Of a stretch of 64,000 nt of DNA, positions 34,721-43,275 are shown one piece after another. Both the position numbers and the translations under genes were made by a program. The notes beneath the pieces are model-generated. The model was given only the letters and a program-made list of their open reading frames with translations, searched no databases and was not told where the DNA came from. The stretch covers positions 108,569 through 172,568 of the forward strand of contig NZ_SLUN01000006.1 of the NCBI RefSeq assembly GCF_004340685.1. The letters run 5' to 3'. The stretch is from Hydrogenispora ethanolica (GTDB lineage: Bacteria > Bacillota > UBA4882 > UBA8346). The stretch's first letter is position 1; the number at the start of each line of letters is the position of its first letter.

Positions 34721-35737
34721 TCAGGGATTGGCGCCGCAGGATTGACGGATCACAAGTTCCGACGATAAGACTCTCTGGAAGGGCAGGGGTTCGTTTCCTT
34801 CCAAAATGCGGATGATCATCTGGGTGGCGGTGACGCCCATCTCATAGATGGGAATCCGGACCGTGGTCAAATGAGGTTCGATCACCGAAGCCAGCGGATC
34901 GTCATTGAAGCCGACGACGGCGATATCGCCGGGGATGGTCAGCCCCCGTTCCTTGATGGCCTGATACGCGCCGATGGCCATCACGTCGTCCACGCAAAAG
35001 ATGGCGCTGGGCGCCGGGTCGAGCTGGAAAAGCTCCCGGGTCAGGCGGTAGCCGTCTTCCTGCGTCAGGCTGCCGCTTTTGATCCATTCCGGGTCATGCT
35101 CGATGCCGAACTCCCGGAAGGCGAAACGGTAGCCCTCAAACCGGTCCTGGCAGAAAATGTAATCGGCGGGTCCGTTCAACAGGGCGATCCGCTGGTGGCC
35201 CAGGTTCAACAGGTGGCGCACCGCCGAATAAGCGGCCTGGATATTGTCATTATTTACGGAATAACATTTGAGGCTCTCCGGCGCCCGCCCCAGAACCACG
35301 AAGGGACAGTCGCTCGCCGACAGCTCCCGGATCAAGCCGTCATTGACCCGGGACGCCAGGAGCAGGACGCCGTCGACGCGCCGCTCCGTCATCATTTTCA
35401 GGCAGAGTTTGGCCTCTTCGGCATAGTCCTCGGCGGCGGCCAGCATCAGGCCGTAATGATAGCTTTTGGAGACGGCGCTGATGCCGCGCAGGATCTCCGG
35501 GAAAAAAGGATTGGAAAACGCGCTGTCGGTGGAGCGGGACAGGACCAATCCCAAAGTCTGGCTGGAACGCCGGATCAGGCTGCGCGCGATCAGGTTCGGG
35601 TGGTAATGGAGCTGCTGCATCGCTGCTTTGACCCGTTCCTTGGTCTCGTCGCTGATCCGTTTGCTGTCGGCGATGACCCGGGAGACGGTCGATGGAGAAA
35701 CGTTTGCCAGCTGGGCGACATCCTTGATGGTAGCCAA
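34721..35737 (-). CDS. LacI-family repressor of the alpha-glucoside system
   Basis: A 338-residue repressor. The N-terminal helix-turn-helix and hinge (ATIKDVAQLANVSPSTVSRV, then HYHPNLIARSL) precede a periplasmic-binding-protein-like effector domain. I choose the TTG at 35737 because it yields the standard ATIKDVA opening with AAAGGA 8 nt upstream. Longer versions starting at 35746 or 35758 are possible. The gene lies between, and divergent from, the phosphorylase gene and upstream of the importer genes. Matching operators before both support local regulation. Confidence 0.93.
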   Translation of the reverse strand: MATIKDVAQLANVSPSTVSRVIADSKRISDETKERVKAAMQQLHYHPNLIARSLIRRSSQTLGLVLSRSTDSAFSNPFFPEILRGISAVSKSYHYGLMLAAAEDYAEEAKLCLKMMTERRVDGVLLLASRVNDGLIRELSASDCPFVVLGRAPESLKCYSVNNDNIQAAYSAVRHLLNLGHQRIALLNGPADYIFCQDRFEGYRFAFREFGIEHDPEWIKSGSLTQEDGYRLTRELFQLDPAPSAIFCVDDVMAIGAYQAIKERGLTIPGDIAVVGFNDDPLASVIEPHLTTVRIPIYEMGVTATQMIIRILEGNEPLPFQRVLSSELVIRQSCGANP

Positions 35738-35868
35738 TCCTAACATCCTTTCATCCACTGCGGAATTCCGTAAAATACTGTTATATTTCTTCGCTCCGGC
35801 CGGAAATCCTTGTACCTCGGGCCGAATTGCAACGCTTGGTACCTACGATAACATAGGAATGAACTTTG

Positions 35869-35882
35869 CGCAAACGTTTGCT
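35869..35882. promoter_or_regulatory. LacI-family operator before the GH65 phosphorylase
   Basis: The 12-bp core GCAAACGTTTGC (35870-35881) is a perfect palindrome. It abuts the -35 box of the phosphorylase promoter, so a bound repressor would block polymerase. It could also affect the divergent repressor gene. Confidence 0.85.
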
Positions 35883-35911
35883 TGACATAAAAGATTGCTT
35901 GCTTATATAAT
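35882..35911 (+). promoter_or_regulatory. Sigma-A promoter of the GH65 phosphorylase gene
   Basis: TTGACA (35882-35887), 18-bp spacer, TATAAT (35906-35911), both perfect. Transcription would start near 35918, so upstream in-frame ATGs before that point cannot be used as starts. Confidence 0.88.
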
Positions 35912-36056
35912 GAAATTGCATTATTTCCAAGAATTCTCCGTTTTTCAGCTTTTTGCTAGGCTAAAGGCGATCTCCGAAGCCTATCCCATGAAAAAAGTTT
36001 TGCAAAGCCGGCTGGGAACGGACCCATTAGCGATTTCTTTTCCGGAGGAACTTACG

Positions 36057-38390
36057 ATGAAGGTGAAGTTCGGCGTGGATGAATGGCGCATTATCGAGCA
36101 GGAGTTTGACCCGGCGGCCAACCGTTTTTCCGAAAGCATTTTCAGCCTGGGCAACGAACACATGGGCCTGCGGGGGTTTTTCGAGGAGGATTACTCCGGG
36201 GACAGCCTGCCCGGAACCTACCTCGCGGGCGTCTTTTATCCCGATAAGACCCGGGTGGGTTGGTGGAAGATCGGGTACCCGGAGTTTTTCGCCAAAATGA
36301 TCAACTCCGCCAACTGGATCGGAGTCAAAATCGCCAGCGGCGGCGCATCCTTGGACCTGGCCCAATGCCGGATCCGGGATTTCCGGCGCGAGCTGGATAT
36401 GAAAGAGGGCCGGTTGACCCGTTCTTTCGTTTGGAGCGGCGCCGACGGCCGCGAGACGGCTTGCTGTTTCACCCGTTTTTTGAGCATGGCCGAGAACAAC
36501 CTGGCCTGCCTGGCGGTGGAGATAACGCCGCTCAATTATGCGGGGACCCTGTCGCTAACCCCTTACCTGGATGGGGATGTCGTCAACGAAGACGCCAATT
36601 ACGCCGAGCAGTTCTGGGAGGAAGTGGCCCAAACCGTCGCTTCCGACTGGGCCCTCTTGGTGATGCGGACCAAGAAAAGCGAATTCACCGTGGCAACCGC
36701 CATGGCGGTCCAGCTCTTTTTAGACCGGGATGAGGTCTTTCCCAGCCGGGAAGCCATTGCCGCGCCGCAGAAAGTCGGCTGGAGCTGTGAAGTTCAGGTG
36801 GAACAGGGCCAAAAGCTGACCTTGCACAAGCTGATCGCCGTCTGTACCTCGCGGGATTATCCCGTCGCCGGCCTCAACGAGATCTGCCTCGCCAAGCTGA
36901 GGGGAGCCGCGGCTCAAGGGTATGCGGCGCTCTGGGCCGAGCACCGGCGGGAAATGACCCGGAAATGGGAGGAGAGCGATCTGACAATCCGTGGCGACCA
37001 CCTGGCGCAACAGGGGATCCGCTATAACATCTTTCAGCTGAATCAGACCTATACCGGCAAGGACCCCCGGCTCAACATCGGGCCGAAGGGCTTCACGGGG
37101 GAAAAGTACGGCGGCGGCACCTACTGGGATACCGAGGCCTTCTGCTTCCCCTTTTATCTCTACACCGACCCGGAGGTGGCCCGGAACCTGTTGTACTACC
37201 GCTACCTCCATCTGCAACGGGCCCGCGAGAATGCCGCCCAGCTCGGATTGAAAGGCGCGCTCTATCCGATGGTCACGGTCGACGGCCGGGAGTGCCACAA
37301 CGAATGGGAGATCACCTTTGAGGAGATCCACCGCAACGGGGCGATCGCCTATGCCATCTATCAATATACCGAGTACACCGGGGACAGCTCCTACCTCATC
37401 CAGTACGGCTTGGAGGTACTGGTCGAGCTCAGTCGTTTCTGGGCCAGCCGGGTCACCTACCAGCCGCGGCGGGATCAGTACCTGATCCTCGGCGTCACCG
37501 GCCCCAATGAATACGAGAATAACGTCAACAATAACTGGTACACCAACACCATGGCCGCCTGGACCCTGGAATATACGCTGAATTCGCTGGAGACGGTCCG
37601 GCGCGGCGCCGGCGCGGCGCTGGAACGGCTCGTCGCCAGGCTGGGCCTGGACCCGTCCGAGCTGCGGCAATGGGCGGCGATCATCGCCAAGATGTACTAT
37701 CCCCGCTGCGAAGCCGCGGGGATCTTCGAGCAGAACGACCAGTACCTGGATAAGGAGATGCAACTCGTCTCCGAGCTGGATCCGGCGGAACTGCCGTTGA
37801 ATAAGCACTGGTCCTGGGACCGGATCCTCCGTTCCAACTTTATCAAGCAGGCCGACGTGCTGCAGGGACTCTATTTCTTCCCGGAACGCTTCGACCGGGA
37901 ATGCCTCCGGCGCAACTTCGACTTTTACGAACCGCGCACGGTCCACGAGTCCTCGCTCTCCGCCAGCGTCCACTCGATCCTGGCCAGCCGGATCGGCTAC
38001 CGCGACAAGGCTTACGAATTGTATCTGCGGACCGCCCGGCTCGATCTGGACAATTACAATGCCGATACCGATGACGGCGTTCATCTGACGAGCATGGCCG
38101 GGAGCTGGCTGGCGATCGTTCAGGGCTTTGCCGGCATGCTGGTCAGGGAGGGACGGTTGCAGCTGAATCCCTACGTTCCCGCCCAGTGGCAGGGTTACTC
38201 CTTCCAGATCGCCTTCCGGGGACGTAAGCTCAAACTGGAGATCGCGGCGGACCGGGTCTGCATCCGGCAACTGTCCGGGGAGGCATTATCCCTGGACATC
38301 TGGGGCCGCGAGTGCCTCACCCAGCCGGGGCAGCGCACCGTGATCCCGGCCCGGCCGGAATCCGCCCCGCGGGTCCAAGACGCCGGCTAA
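36057..38390 (+). CDS. Maltose phosphorylase-like enzyme, glycoside hydrolase family 65
   Basis: Inverting phosphorylase that splits an alpha-linked glucose disaccharide with phosphate to give beta-glucose-1-phosphate and glucose. 777 residues: N-terminal beta-sandwich (about 1-270), helical linker, (alpha/alpha)6 barrel (about 320-680), C-terminal beta domain. The catalytic acid is Glu485 (GPNEYENN). The stretch ECHNEWEITFEEIHRNGAIA is very close to maltose phosphorylases. HESSLSASVHS near 645 marks the phosphate-binding region. The ATG at 36057 follows CCGGAGGA and lies downstream of the promoter. Trehalose, kojibiose or nigerose phosphorylase activity cannot be excluded. No beta-phosphoglucomutase gene is adjacent. 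Confidence 0.9.
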   Translation: MKVKFGVDEWRIIEQEFDPAANRFSESIFSLGNEHMGLRGFFEEDYSGDSLPGTYLAGVFYPDKTRVGWWKIGYPEFFAKMINSANWIGVKIASGGASLDLAQCRIRDFRRELDMKEGRLTRSFVWSGADGRETACCFTRFLSMAENNLACLAVEITPLNYAGTLSLTPYLDGDVVNEDANYAEQFWEEVAQTVASDWALLVMRTKKSEFTVATAMAVQLFLDRDEVFPSREAIAAPQKVGWSCEVQVEQGQKLTLHKLIAVCTSRDYPVAGLNEICLAKLRGAAAQGYAALWAEHRREMTRKWEESDLTIRGDHLAQQGIRYNIFQLNQTYTGKDPRLNIGPKGFTGEKYGGGTYWDTEAFCFPFYLYTDPEVARNLLYYRYLHLQRARENAAQLGLKGALYPMVTVDGRECHNEWEITFEEIHRNGAIAYAIYQYTEYTGDSSYLIQYGLEVLVELSRFWASRVTYQPRRDQYLILGVTGPNEYENNVNNNWYTNTMAAWTLEYTLNSLETVRRGAGAALERLVARLGLDPSELRQWAAIIAKMYYPRCEAAGIFEQNDQYLDKEMQLVSELDPAELPLNKHWSWDRILRSNFIKQADVLQGLYFFPERFDRECLRRNFDFYEPRTVHESSLSASVHSILASRIGYRDKAYELYLRTARLDLDNYNADTDDGVHLTSMAGSWLAIVQGFAGMLVREGRLQLNPYVPAQWQGYSFQIAFRGRKLKLEIAADRVCIRQLSGEALSLDIWGRECLTQPGQRTVIPARPESAPRVQDAG

Positions 38391-38447
38391 GTGCGCCCGG
38401 CGGCGCCGCCGGCAATATTCACAAGCTGACCGTATTCCCCCGATACT

Positions 38448-38478
38448 GCTCCTTCGGACCATCCGGAGGAGCTTTTTC
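38448..38478 (+). terminator. Terminator after the phosphorylase gene
   Basis: CTCCTTCGG pairs with CCGGAGGAG (one G-T pair) across a short loop and is followed by CTTTTTC. It lies about 60 bp past the stop codon. Confidence 0.75.
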
Positions 38479-38635
38479 ACTGCCGCAGCCACCGGGGAAG
38501 CGGCGGCGCGGGAGGCTGGCCGGCCCTGCGGGAGTCCGGCTGAACGGTATATTCTCCCTGGAGAATGTCGAAAATACAGCGGAGGGAAAGGGTGACGGTT
38601 CCGGGGGTTGCTTCGCCGTTGCAAGCAGGGTGGTG

Positions 38636-39997
38636 ATGGGCATGCTGGGATGGGTCGTGGGCGGAACCTTGTGCGGATTGTTGCTGGCGGTGGCGGCCGG
38701 CGTCTTTTCGGGCTGGTTCGGGATCATCCGCATCCGCAAGGAACTGCTCCCGGCAAGGCTGCCGGCCATGGTCAACATCTGGCGCAAGCTCACCTGGCGC
38801 CAATTCTTCGAGGCCAACCAGCGGGCGCAGAACGGGAAACCGCTGGACCGGCCCTATGGCGCCATTGGCGCGGTATTCAACTGGGAACGGCTGCAGTTTA
38901 AGCCGGTCTATCTGAGCCGGCTCCCGTTGCCGGACGCGGCCGCCGTCGATACCGCGGTGGAGCTGGGACCCCTGGCCGCCAAGCCGCTGCGGCTGAAGAT
39001 CCCCATTCTCATCGGAGGAATGGCCTATGGCAGCGGTTACAGCCTCCGGGCCAAGGTGGCGCTGGCCAAAGCGGCCTCGCTGGCCGGGACCGCGGCGAAC
39101 ACCGGCAACGGGCCGTTTCTGATCGAGGAACGGACCTATGCCGACCGTTTGATCATCCAGTATACCCGGGGGTTTTGGTCCAAGGCGGAGCGGATTCTGC
39201 AAAAAGCCGACCTGATCGAGATCGCCCTGGGCCATTCGGCGCGGGGGTCGGCTCCGGTGCGGATCAATGGGAAAAAGATCACCAGCGAGGTCGCGCAGCG
39301 CTACGGTACCCTTTCCGGAATTGAAGTACTGATGGCCTCCAGCCTGCCCGAAGTGAAGGATATGGCGGGATGGCGCAACTTGATCCGGAGCTTGAAAGAG
39401 GTGGGGGGCGGGGTGCCCATTGCCGTCAAATTCGGGGCCAGCCATTACCTGGAGCGGGAGATGGAACGGTTCATCGAAGGCGGCGCCGATGTGCTCGCCT
39501 TCGACGGCCTGGAGGGCGGGACCCACGGCGGCATGTCGGTATTCATGGACGACATGGGATTGCCGATCTTCCCTGCGCTCTGCCGGGCCGTCCGTTATCT
39601 GCGGGAGCAGCAGTTGCATCACAAAATCTCGTTGATCGTCGGCGGCGGGCTGGCCAAGCCGGGCGACTTCGCCAAGTGCCTGGCCTTGGGGGCCGATGCG
39701 GTGCTGGTGGGGACGATCACCGCCCTGTCCATGTCCCATACCCAGACCGCCAAGGCAGTCCCCTGGGAGCCGCCCACCGGACTGCTGTATAACGACGGCA
39801 AGGAGAAGGATAAATATGACTTCGATATGGGCGCGCAGCACCTCTATCATTATTTTCAGAGTTGCGTCCGGGAGATGCAGCTCCTGGCGAGGACCGCGGG
39901 CAAGAGCCGGCTCGGCGATCTGACGCAGTCCGATCTGGTGGCGCTCGATCCGCTCTATGCGCGGATCGCCGGAATCGAGGAGAGTTCCGGCGGCTAA
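38636..39997 (+). CDS. FMN-binding glutamate synthase-family protein (GltB central/FMN domain), membrane-anchored
   Basis: A 453-residue protein with one N-terminal membrane span (LGWVVGGTLCGLLLAVAAGV) and a glutamate synthase-type FMN barrel. The motifs are PILIGGMAYGSGYSLRAKVA, VAIKFGASHYLE-like VPIAVKFGASHYLE, DGLEGGTHGG and LIVGGGLAKPGDFAKCLALG-like substrate and FMN loops. Stand-alone proteins like this lack the glutaminase domain and their reaction is unproven. The ATG at 38636 is chosen for the AGGG 5 nt upstream; in-frame codons further upstream overlap the terminator. A single gene; no GltD partner is nearby. Confidence 0.85.
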   Translation: MGMLGWVVGGTLCGLLLAVAAGVFSGWFGIIRIRKELLPARLPAMVNIWRKLTWRQFFEANQRAQNGKPLDRPYGAIGAVFNWERLQFKPVYLSRLPLPDAAAVDTAVELGPLAAKPLRLKIPILIGGMAYGSGYSLRAKVALAKAASLAGTAANTGNGPFLIEERTYADRLIIQYTRGFWSKAERILQKADLIEIALGHSARGSAPVRINGKKITSEVAQRYGTLSGIEVLMASSLPEVKDMAGWRNLIRSLKEVGGGVPIAVKFGASHYLEREMERFIEGGADVLAFDGLEGGTHGGMSVFMDDMGLPIFPALCRAVRYLREQQLHHKISLIVGGGLAKPGDFAKCLALGADAVLVGTITALSMSHTQTAKAVPWEPPTGLLYNDGKEKDKYDFDMGAQHLYHYFQSCVREMQLLARTAGKSRLGDLTQSDLVALDPLYARIAGIEESSGG

Positions 39998-40513
39998 ATG
40001 GCGGCCCCTGCGGCGGAGCGCGCGAGAGGCGCCCGCCCTGGGGGGCGCGGTGCCGCGCGGGAGGGGACCGGCGCCCGCTGCCGGGCGGCACCGGCCGGGG
40101 CCGGGGCGGAGGTTGCCCGGAAACGGGGGCGGGTCTCCCAGGGTCAGGCGGCAACCGCCCCGTGTTCCGCCCCAGCCGCCCGGGGCCCGGCGCTTCCCGC
40201 CCCGGGCCGGGGAAACTTTGCCCCCGCTGGGCGGGAGATCTGCCGCTTCTTTCGGAGCGATGGTCCCGAAAGTTTGAAAATTATTGACCGCCGGAAAAAG
40301 ATTTTAGGGCCCCGATGTAGAATAAATATACCATTGCGAATAAAGGTCCGCCCGGTTTCAGCGCGGCGCGGCCGGCCAGTAAAGAATTTTCCAAAGGTGG
40401 CGGCCGAAAAAAATGGACAGGCGCTTTTTTCAGCCGCGCGCGGCGGAGTATGAATAAAAATGTTGGGAGCAGGGCGCAGGGAAGAGGCCTTGTTTGCGAA
40501 TGAAGGAGCGGAA
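39998..40513. other. Very GC-rich intergenic stretch followed by AT-rich leader
   Basis: From 39998 to about 40260 the sequence is almost entirely G and C, rich in CCGGGG/CCCCGG runs that can fold in many ways. ORFs on both strands exist only because stop codons are scarce. From about 40260 it turns AT-rich before the methyltransferase gene. I see no convincing gene or RNA family. Confidence 0.4.
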
Positions 40514-41386
40514 ATGATGTTTGTGGCGGAGGCTTGGCGGGAGTATGAATTGATCGATGCCGGGAACGGAGAACGGCTGGAGCGCTGGGGAAAGTATATT
40601 CTGCGCCGGCCGGACCCCCATGTGATCTGGCCGGTGATCGGCGACAACCCGCTGTGGCAGAAACCGCACGCCCATTACCACCGCAGCAGCAATGGCGGGG
40701 GCGAGTGGGAGTTCTTTGAGAAGTTGCCCGAGCGTTGGACGGTCCGTTACCAATCGCTGGCCTTCACGGTGCGGACGATGGGCTTTAAACATACCGGAGT
40801 CTTCCCCGAGCAAGCGGCCAACTGGGATTGGCTGGCCGCCAAGATCAGGGCGGCGCAGGGACCGGTGCGGGTGTTGAACCTGTTTGCCTACACCGGTGCG
40901 GCCTCGGTGGCCGCGGCCGCCGCCGGGGCGGAGGTCTGCCACGTGGATGCCGCCAAGGGCATGGTGACGCTGGCCAAGGAGAATCTGGCCCTGTCGGGCC
41001 TGGCGGAGCGGCCAGTCCGCTTCATCGTCGATGACGTGCTCAAGTTCGTGCGCAGGGAACAACGCCGCGGCCGCCAATATGAAGGGATCATCATGGATCC
41101 GCCTTCCTTTGGCCGGGGCCCCAACGGCGAGGTCTGGAAGCTGGAAGACGAATTATTCAACCTGGTCGGGGCCTGCGCGCAGGTATTGGCGGAGCGGCCG
41201 CTCTTTTTCCTGATCAACAGTTACACCAACGGGATCACCCCCTTGGTGCTCGATAATATTCTGGGGATTCATTTGAAACCGCGCTTCGGGGGAGTGTTGC
41301 ATTCGGGCGAGGTCGGGCTGCCCGTCACCGCCACCGGCATGATCCTGCCCTGCGGCAATTCCGCCCGTTGGGAGGCGGCGGGATGA
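40514..41386 (+). CDS. Class I SAM-dependent methyltransferase (RlmI/RlmK-like, probable rRNA m5C)
   Basis: A 290-residue methyltransferase. SAM-binding motif I is RVLNLFAYTGAASVAAAAAG (about 121-140), with the acidic loop CHVDAAKGM. The catalytic DPPSFGRG motif is at about 196-203, as in RlmI-type 23S rRNA or related methyltransferases. The N-terminal region lacks the PUA domain of E. coli RlmI. The ATG at 40514 follows AAGGAG. The stop overlaps the pseudouridine synthase start (ATGA), so two RNA-modification genes are coupled. The exact target base is not visible. Confidence 0.87.
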   Translation: MMFVAEAWREYELIDAGNGERLERWGKYILRRPDPHVIWPVIGDNPLWQKPHAHYHRSSNGGGEWEFFEKLPERWTVRYQSLAFTVRTMGFKHTGVFPEQAANWDWLAAKIRAAQGPVRVLNLFAYTGAASVAAAAAGAEVCHVDAAKGMVTLAKENLALSGLAERPVRFIVDDVLKFVRREQRRGRQYEGIIMDPPSFGRGPNGEVWKLEDELFNLVGACAQVLAERPLFFLINSYTNGITPLVLDNILGIHLKPRFGGVLHSGEVGLPVTATGMILPCGNSARWEAAG

Positions 41387-42120
41387 GCGCTCCCGCCATT
41401 CCCATCCTGTATGAGGACAATCATCTGCTGGTGGTGGTCAAACCGGCCAATCTGCCGACCCAGGCCGACGAGTCCGGCGATCCCGACCTGTTGAGCCTCT
41501 TGAAAGAGGACCGGAAGCTCCGCTACAACAAACCGGGCAATGTCTATCTCGGGCTGGTGCACCGCTTGGACCGGCCGGTCGGCGGGGTGATGGTCTTCGC
41601 CAAGACTTCCAAGGCGGCCGCGCGCCTCTCGGAACAGGTGCGGACCCGGCAGCTGCATAAGATGTATCTGGCGGTGGCCCAAGGGCAGCCCGAGGCCCTC
41701 CGGGGCCGGCTCGAACATTATCTCCTCAAAGATCAACGGACCCGCCGGGTGGCGGTCGTCGCGCCGGGCACGCCCGGCGCCAAGGAAGCGCTGCTCGATT
41801 ACGAAGTGCTCGCCACCACATCCGGCCGCGAATGGTCCCTGCTGCGGATCGATCTGCTGACCGGGCGGTCGCACCAGATCCGGGCGCAACTGGCGGCCAT
41901 CGGCCATCCCTTGTATGCCGACTGGAAGTACGGCGCCGGATCGGACGTGCCGGGGCAACCCGTCGCTTTATGGGCGGCGCTGTTGCAATTGAACCATCCC
42001 ACCACCAAGCAGCGCTTGACTTTTCAATCGCCCCCGCCGCCGTTGCATCCTTGGGATTGGTTCGATCCGGCCGCAGCGGGGTCTTGGACTATCGACACGG
42101 AACAGCCCGGACAGGGTTGA
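41383..42120 (+). CDS. RluA-family pseudouridine synthase
   Basis: Converts uridine to pseudouridine in rRNA or tRNA; 245 residues. The catalytic aspartate lies in the signature GLVHRLDRPVGGVMVF (about 55-70). The opening PILYEDNHLLVVVKPANLPT is typical of RluA/RluD/TruC-like members. It lacks the N-terminal S4 domain of RluD, so it resembles short RluA-type enzymes. Starts within the stop of the methyltransferase gene; the membrane protein gene follows 27 bp later. Confidence 0.92.
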   Translation: MSAPAIPILYEDNHLLVVVKPANLPTQADESGDPDLLSLLKEDRKLRYNKPGNVYLGLVHRLDRPVGGVMVFAKTSKAAARLSEQVRTRQLHKMYLAVAQGQPEALRGRLEHYLLKDQRTRRVAVVAPGTPGAKEALLDYEVLATTSGREWSLLRIDLLTGRSHQIRAQLAAIGHPLYADWKYGAGSDVPGQPVALWAALLQLNHPTTKQRLTFQSPPPPLHPWDWFDPAAAGSWTIDTEQPGQG

Positions 42121-42147
42121 GAGTGTTCCTGCAATGGGGTGATAGAC

Positions 42148-42531
42148 ATGGATGAAGAGACCGGAAGAGAAAAACGGCGCGGTCCCGATTTCTGGTGCAA
42201 GATGATCCGCTGGATGGAGATTCAGGCTTGGATCCTGGCCGGGGCCATCCTCTGCCTGCTGGGGCTGGCCAAGCCGCGCAGCGTCACCTTGTATGACCGT
42301 TTTTACGGTTCTCCGGCTACCGCCGCGCCGGCGGAGACGGCCTGGAATTTTTACGCCTTGCGCTGGGCCCTGGTATTAATGGTGGTGCTTCTCGGCACCT
42401 GCGGCTACGGGCTGTTTGTCAATGCCCATCGGCACGCCCGGAAAGAAGACCGCTACAGCGTCTCCCTGATGCTTTTGGGCGCGCTTTCGGCGGTCGGGAT
42501 CATGCTTCTTTTTGTCCTGAGAATCCAATAA
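42148..42531 (+). CDS. Small hypothetical membrane protein (three predicted spans)
   Basis: A 127-residue protein with hydrophobic segments at about 27-43 (AWILAGAILCLLGLA), 70-92 (ALRWALVLMVVLLGTCGYGLF) and 106-125 (SVSLMLLGALSAVGIMLLFV). A charged N-terminus and a positively charged loop RHARKED lie on the cytoplasmic side. GGGGTGA precedes the ATG. I do not recognise a family. It is probably co-transcribed with the two RNA-modification genes. Confidence 0.72.
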   Translation: MDEETGREKRRGPDFWCKMIRWMEIQAWILAGAILCLLGLAKPRSVTLYDRFYGSPATAAPAETAWNFYALRWALVLMVVLLGTCGYGLFVNAHRHARKEDRYSVSLMLLGALSAVGIMLLFVLRIQ

Positions 42532-42588
42532 TGGAGCCACGAAATGATATTTTAAACGATTTGGCTGGTTTTACCTGTAGAATATCCC

Positions 42589-42617
42589 TTGACTTCTGAT
42601 ACTGCGAATGTTATAAT
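42589..42617 (+). promoter_or_regulatory. Promoter of the tRNA cluster
   Basis: TTGACT (42589-42594), 17-bp spacer, TATAAT (42612-42617), 19 bp before the first tRNA. This is the strong, short-leader layout expected for stable RNA genes. Confidence 0.88.
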
Positions 42618-42636
42618 CACAAATGCATCGTGTTCC

Positions 42637-42713
42637 GGTCGCGTGGCTCAGTCGGTTAGAGCGCTGCGTTCACATCGCAGAGGTCACTGGTTCGAGTCCA
42701 GTCGCGACCACCA
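42637..42713 (+). tRNA. tRNA-Val (anticodon CAC)
   Basis: Complete cloverleaf: acceptor GGTCGCG/CGCGACC, anticodon stem CTGCG/CGCAG around TTCACAT (anticodon CAC), T-loop GGTTCGAGTCC and encoded CCA end. Confidence 0.95.
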
Positions 42714-42718
42714 TTTGC

Positions 42719-42795
42719 GGAGTCGTGGTGTAGTCGGCTAACATGCCAGCCTGTCACGTTGGAGACCGCGGGTTCGAGTCCCGTCGACTCCGCCA
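42719..42795 (+). tRNA. tRNA-Asp (anticodon GTC)
   Basis: Acceptor GGAGTCG/CGACTCC, discriminator G, anticodon stem CCAGC/GTTGG around CTGTCAC (anticodon GTC), T-loop GGTTCGAGTCC, encoded CCA. It lies 5 nt after tRNA-Val, in one transcript. Confidence 0.95.
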
Positions 42796-42815
42796 ATTAT
42801 TTTTCAATCGTTTGT

Positions 42816-42891
<76 letters not shown>

Positions 42892-42918
42892 TTTTTATAT
42901 CCATTTTGAGAATTTGCG

Positions 42919-43200
42919 ATGTTTATTCGGGCGATCGCCATTGACATCCATATTCCCGGGGCCCGGACGCTCAAGGACAAACGCCAGGTGTTGCAGAGCA
43001 TCATCGTTCGTCTGCGCCGCCTCAATCTTTCCGTGGCCGAGGTCGGTTATCAGGACCAATGGCAACGGGCCGCTCTGGGCGTAGCGATGGTCGGCGCGGA
43101 TCTCGGCTTACTGGAGCAGCTGCAAGCGCAGATTCTCCGGCTGATCGAGGAGAGCTACCCGGTGGAGATCGCGCATTGGGAGATTCGCGATTACGAATGA
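42919..43200 (+). CDS. DUF503 domain protein (YlxP-like)
   Basis: A 93-residue protein with the DUF503 pattern: LKDKRQVLQSIIVRLRRLNL near the start, AEVGYQDQWQRAALGVAMVG in the middle, and a C-terminal segment ending in IRDYE. Structures of the family show a ferredoxin-like fold; ylxP usually sits in the nusA-infB operon, but the molecular role is not established. The ribosome binding site is weak, and the gene starts 27 bp after tRNA-Phe, so it may be read through from the tRNA promoter. A terminator follows. Confidence 0.85.
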   Translation: MFIRAIAIDIHIPGARTLKDKRQVLQSIIVRLRRLNLSVAEVGYQDQWQRAALGVAMVGADLGLLEQLQAQILRLIEESYPVEIAHWEIRDYE

Positions 43201-43218
43201 CCCTATTATAGTTGTGGT

Positions 43219-43244
43219 AAGCCAACGGCGGCGTTGGCTTTTTT
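43219..43244 (+). terminator. Terminator of the tRNA/DUF503 unit
   Basis: AAGCCAACG (43219-43227) pairs with CGTTGGCTT (43232-43240) and is followed by T4C. Confidence 0.9.
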
Positions 43245-43275
43245 CATTTGCGGCGGAAACGCGGAGGAGCCCGGC

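Noticed and set aside
35895..36056. N-terminal extension of the GH65 enzyme starting at 35895
   Set aside because: That start lies within the promoter region, before the expected transcription start; the ATG at 36057 has a good ribosome binding site.
36720..38270. 516-codon minus-strand frame opposite the GH65 gene
   Set aside because: Antisense shadow of an unambiguous phosphorylase.
38477..39850. 457-codon minus-strand frame opposite the GltB-like gene
   Set aside because: Antisense shadow; the plus-strand frame holds the conserved FMN barrel.
39862..40453. Plus-strand ORFs in the GC-rich gap
   Set aside because: Exist only because of extreme GC; almost entirely Arg/Gly/Pro/Ala and no start signals.
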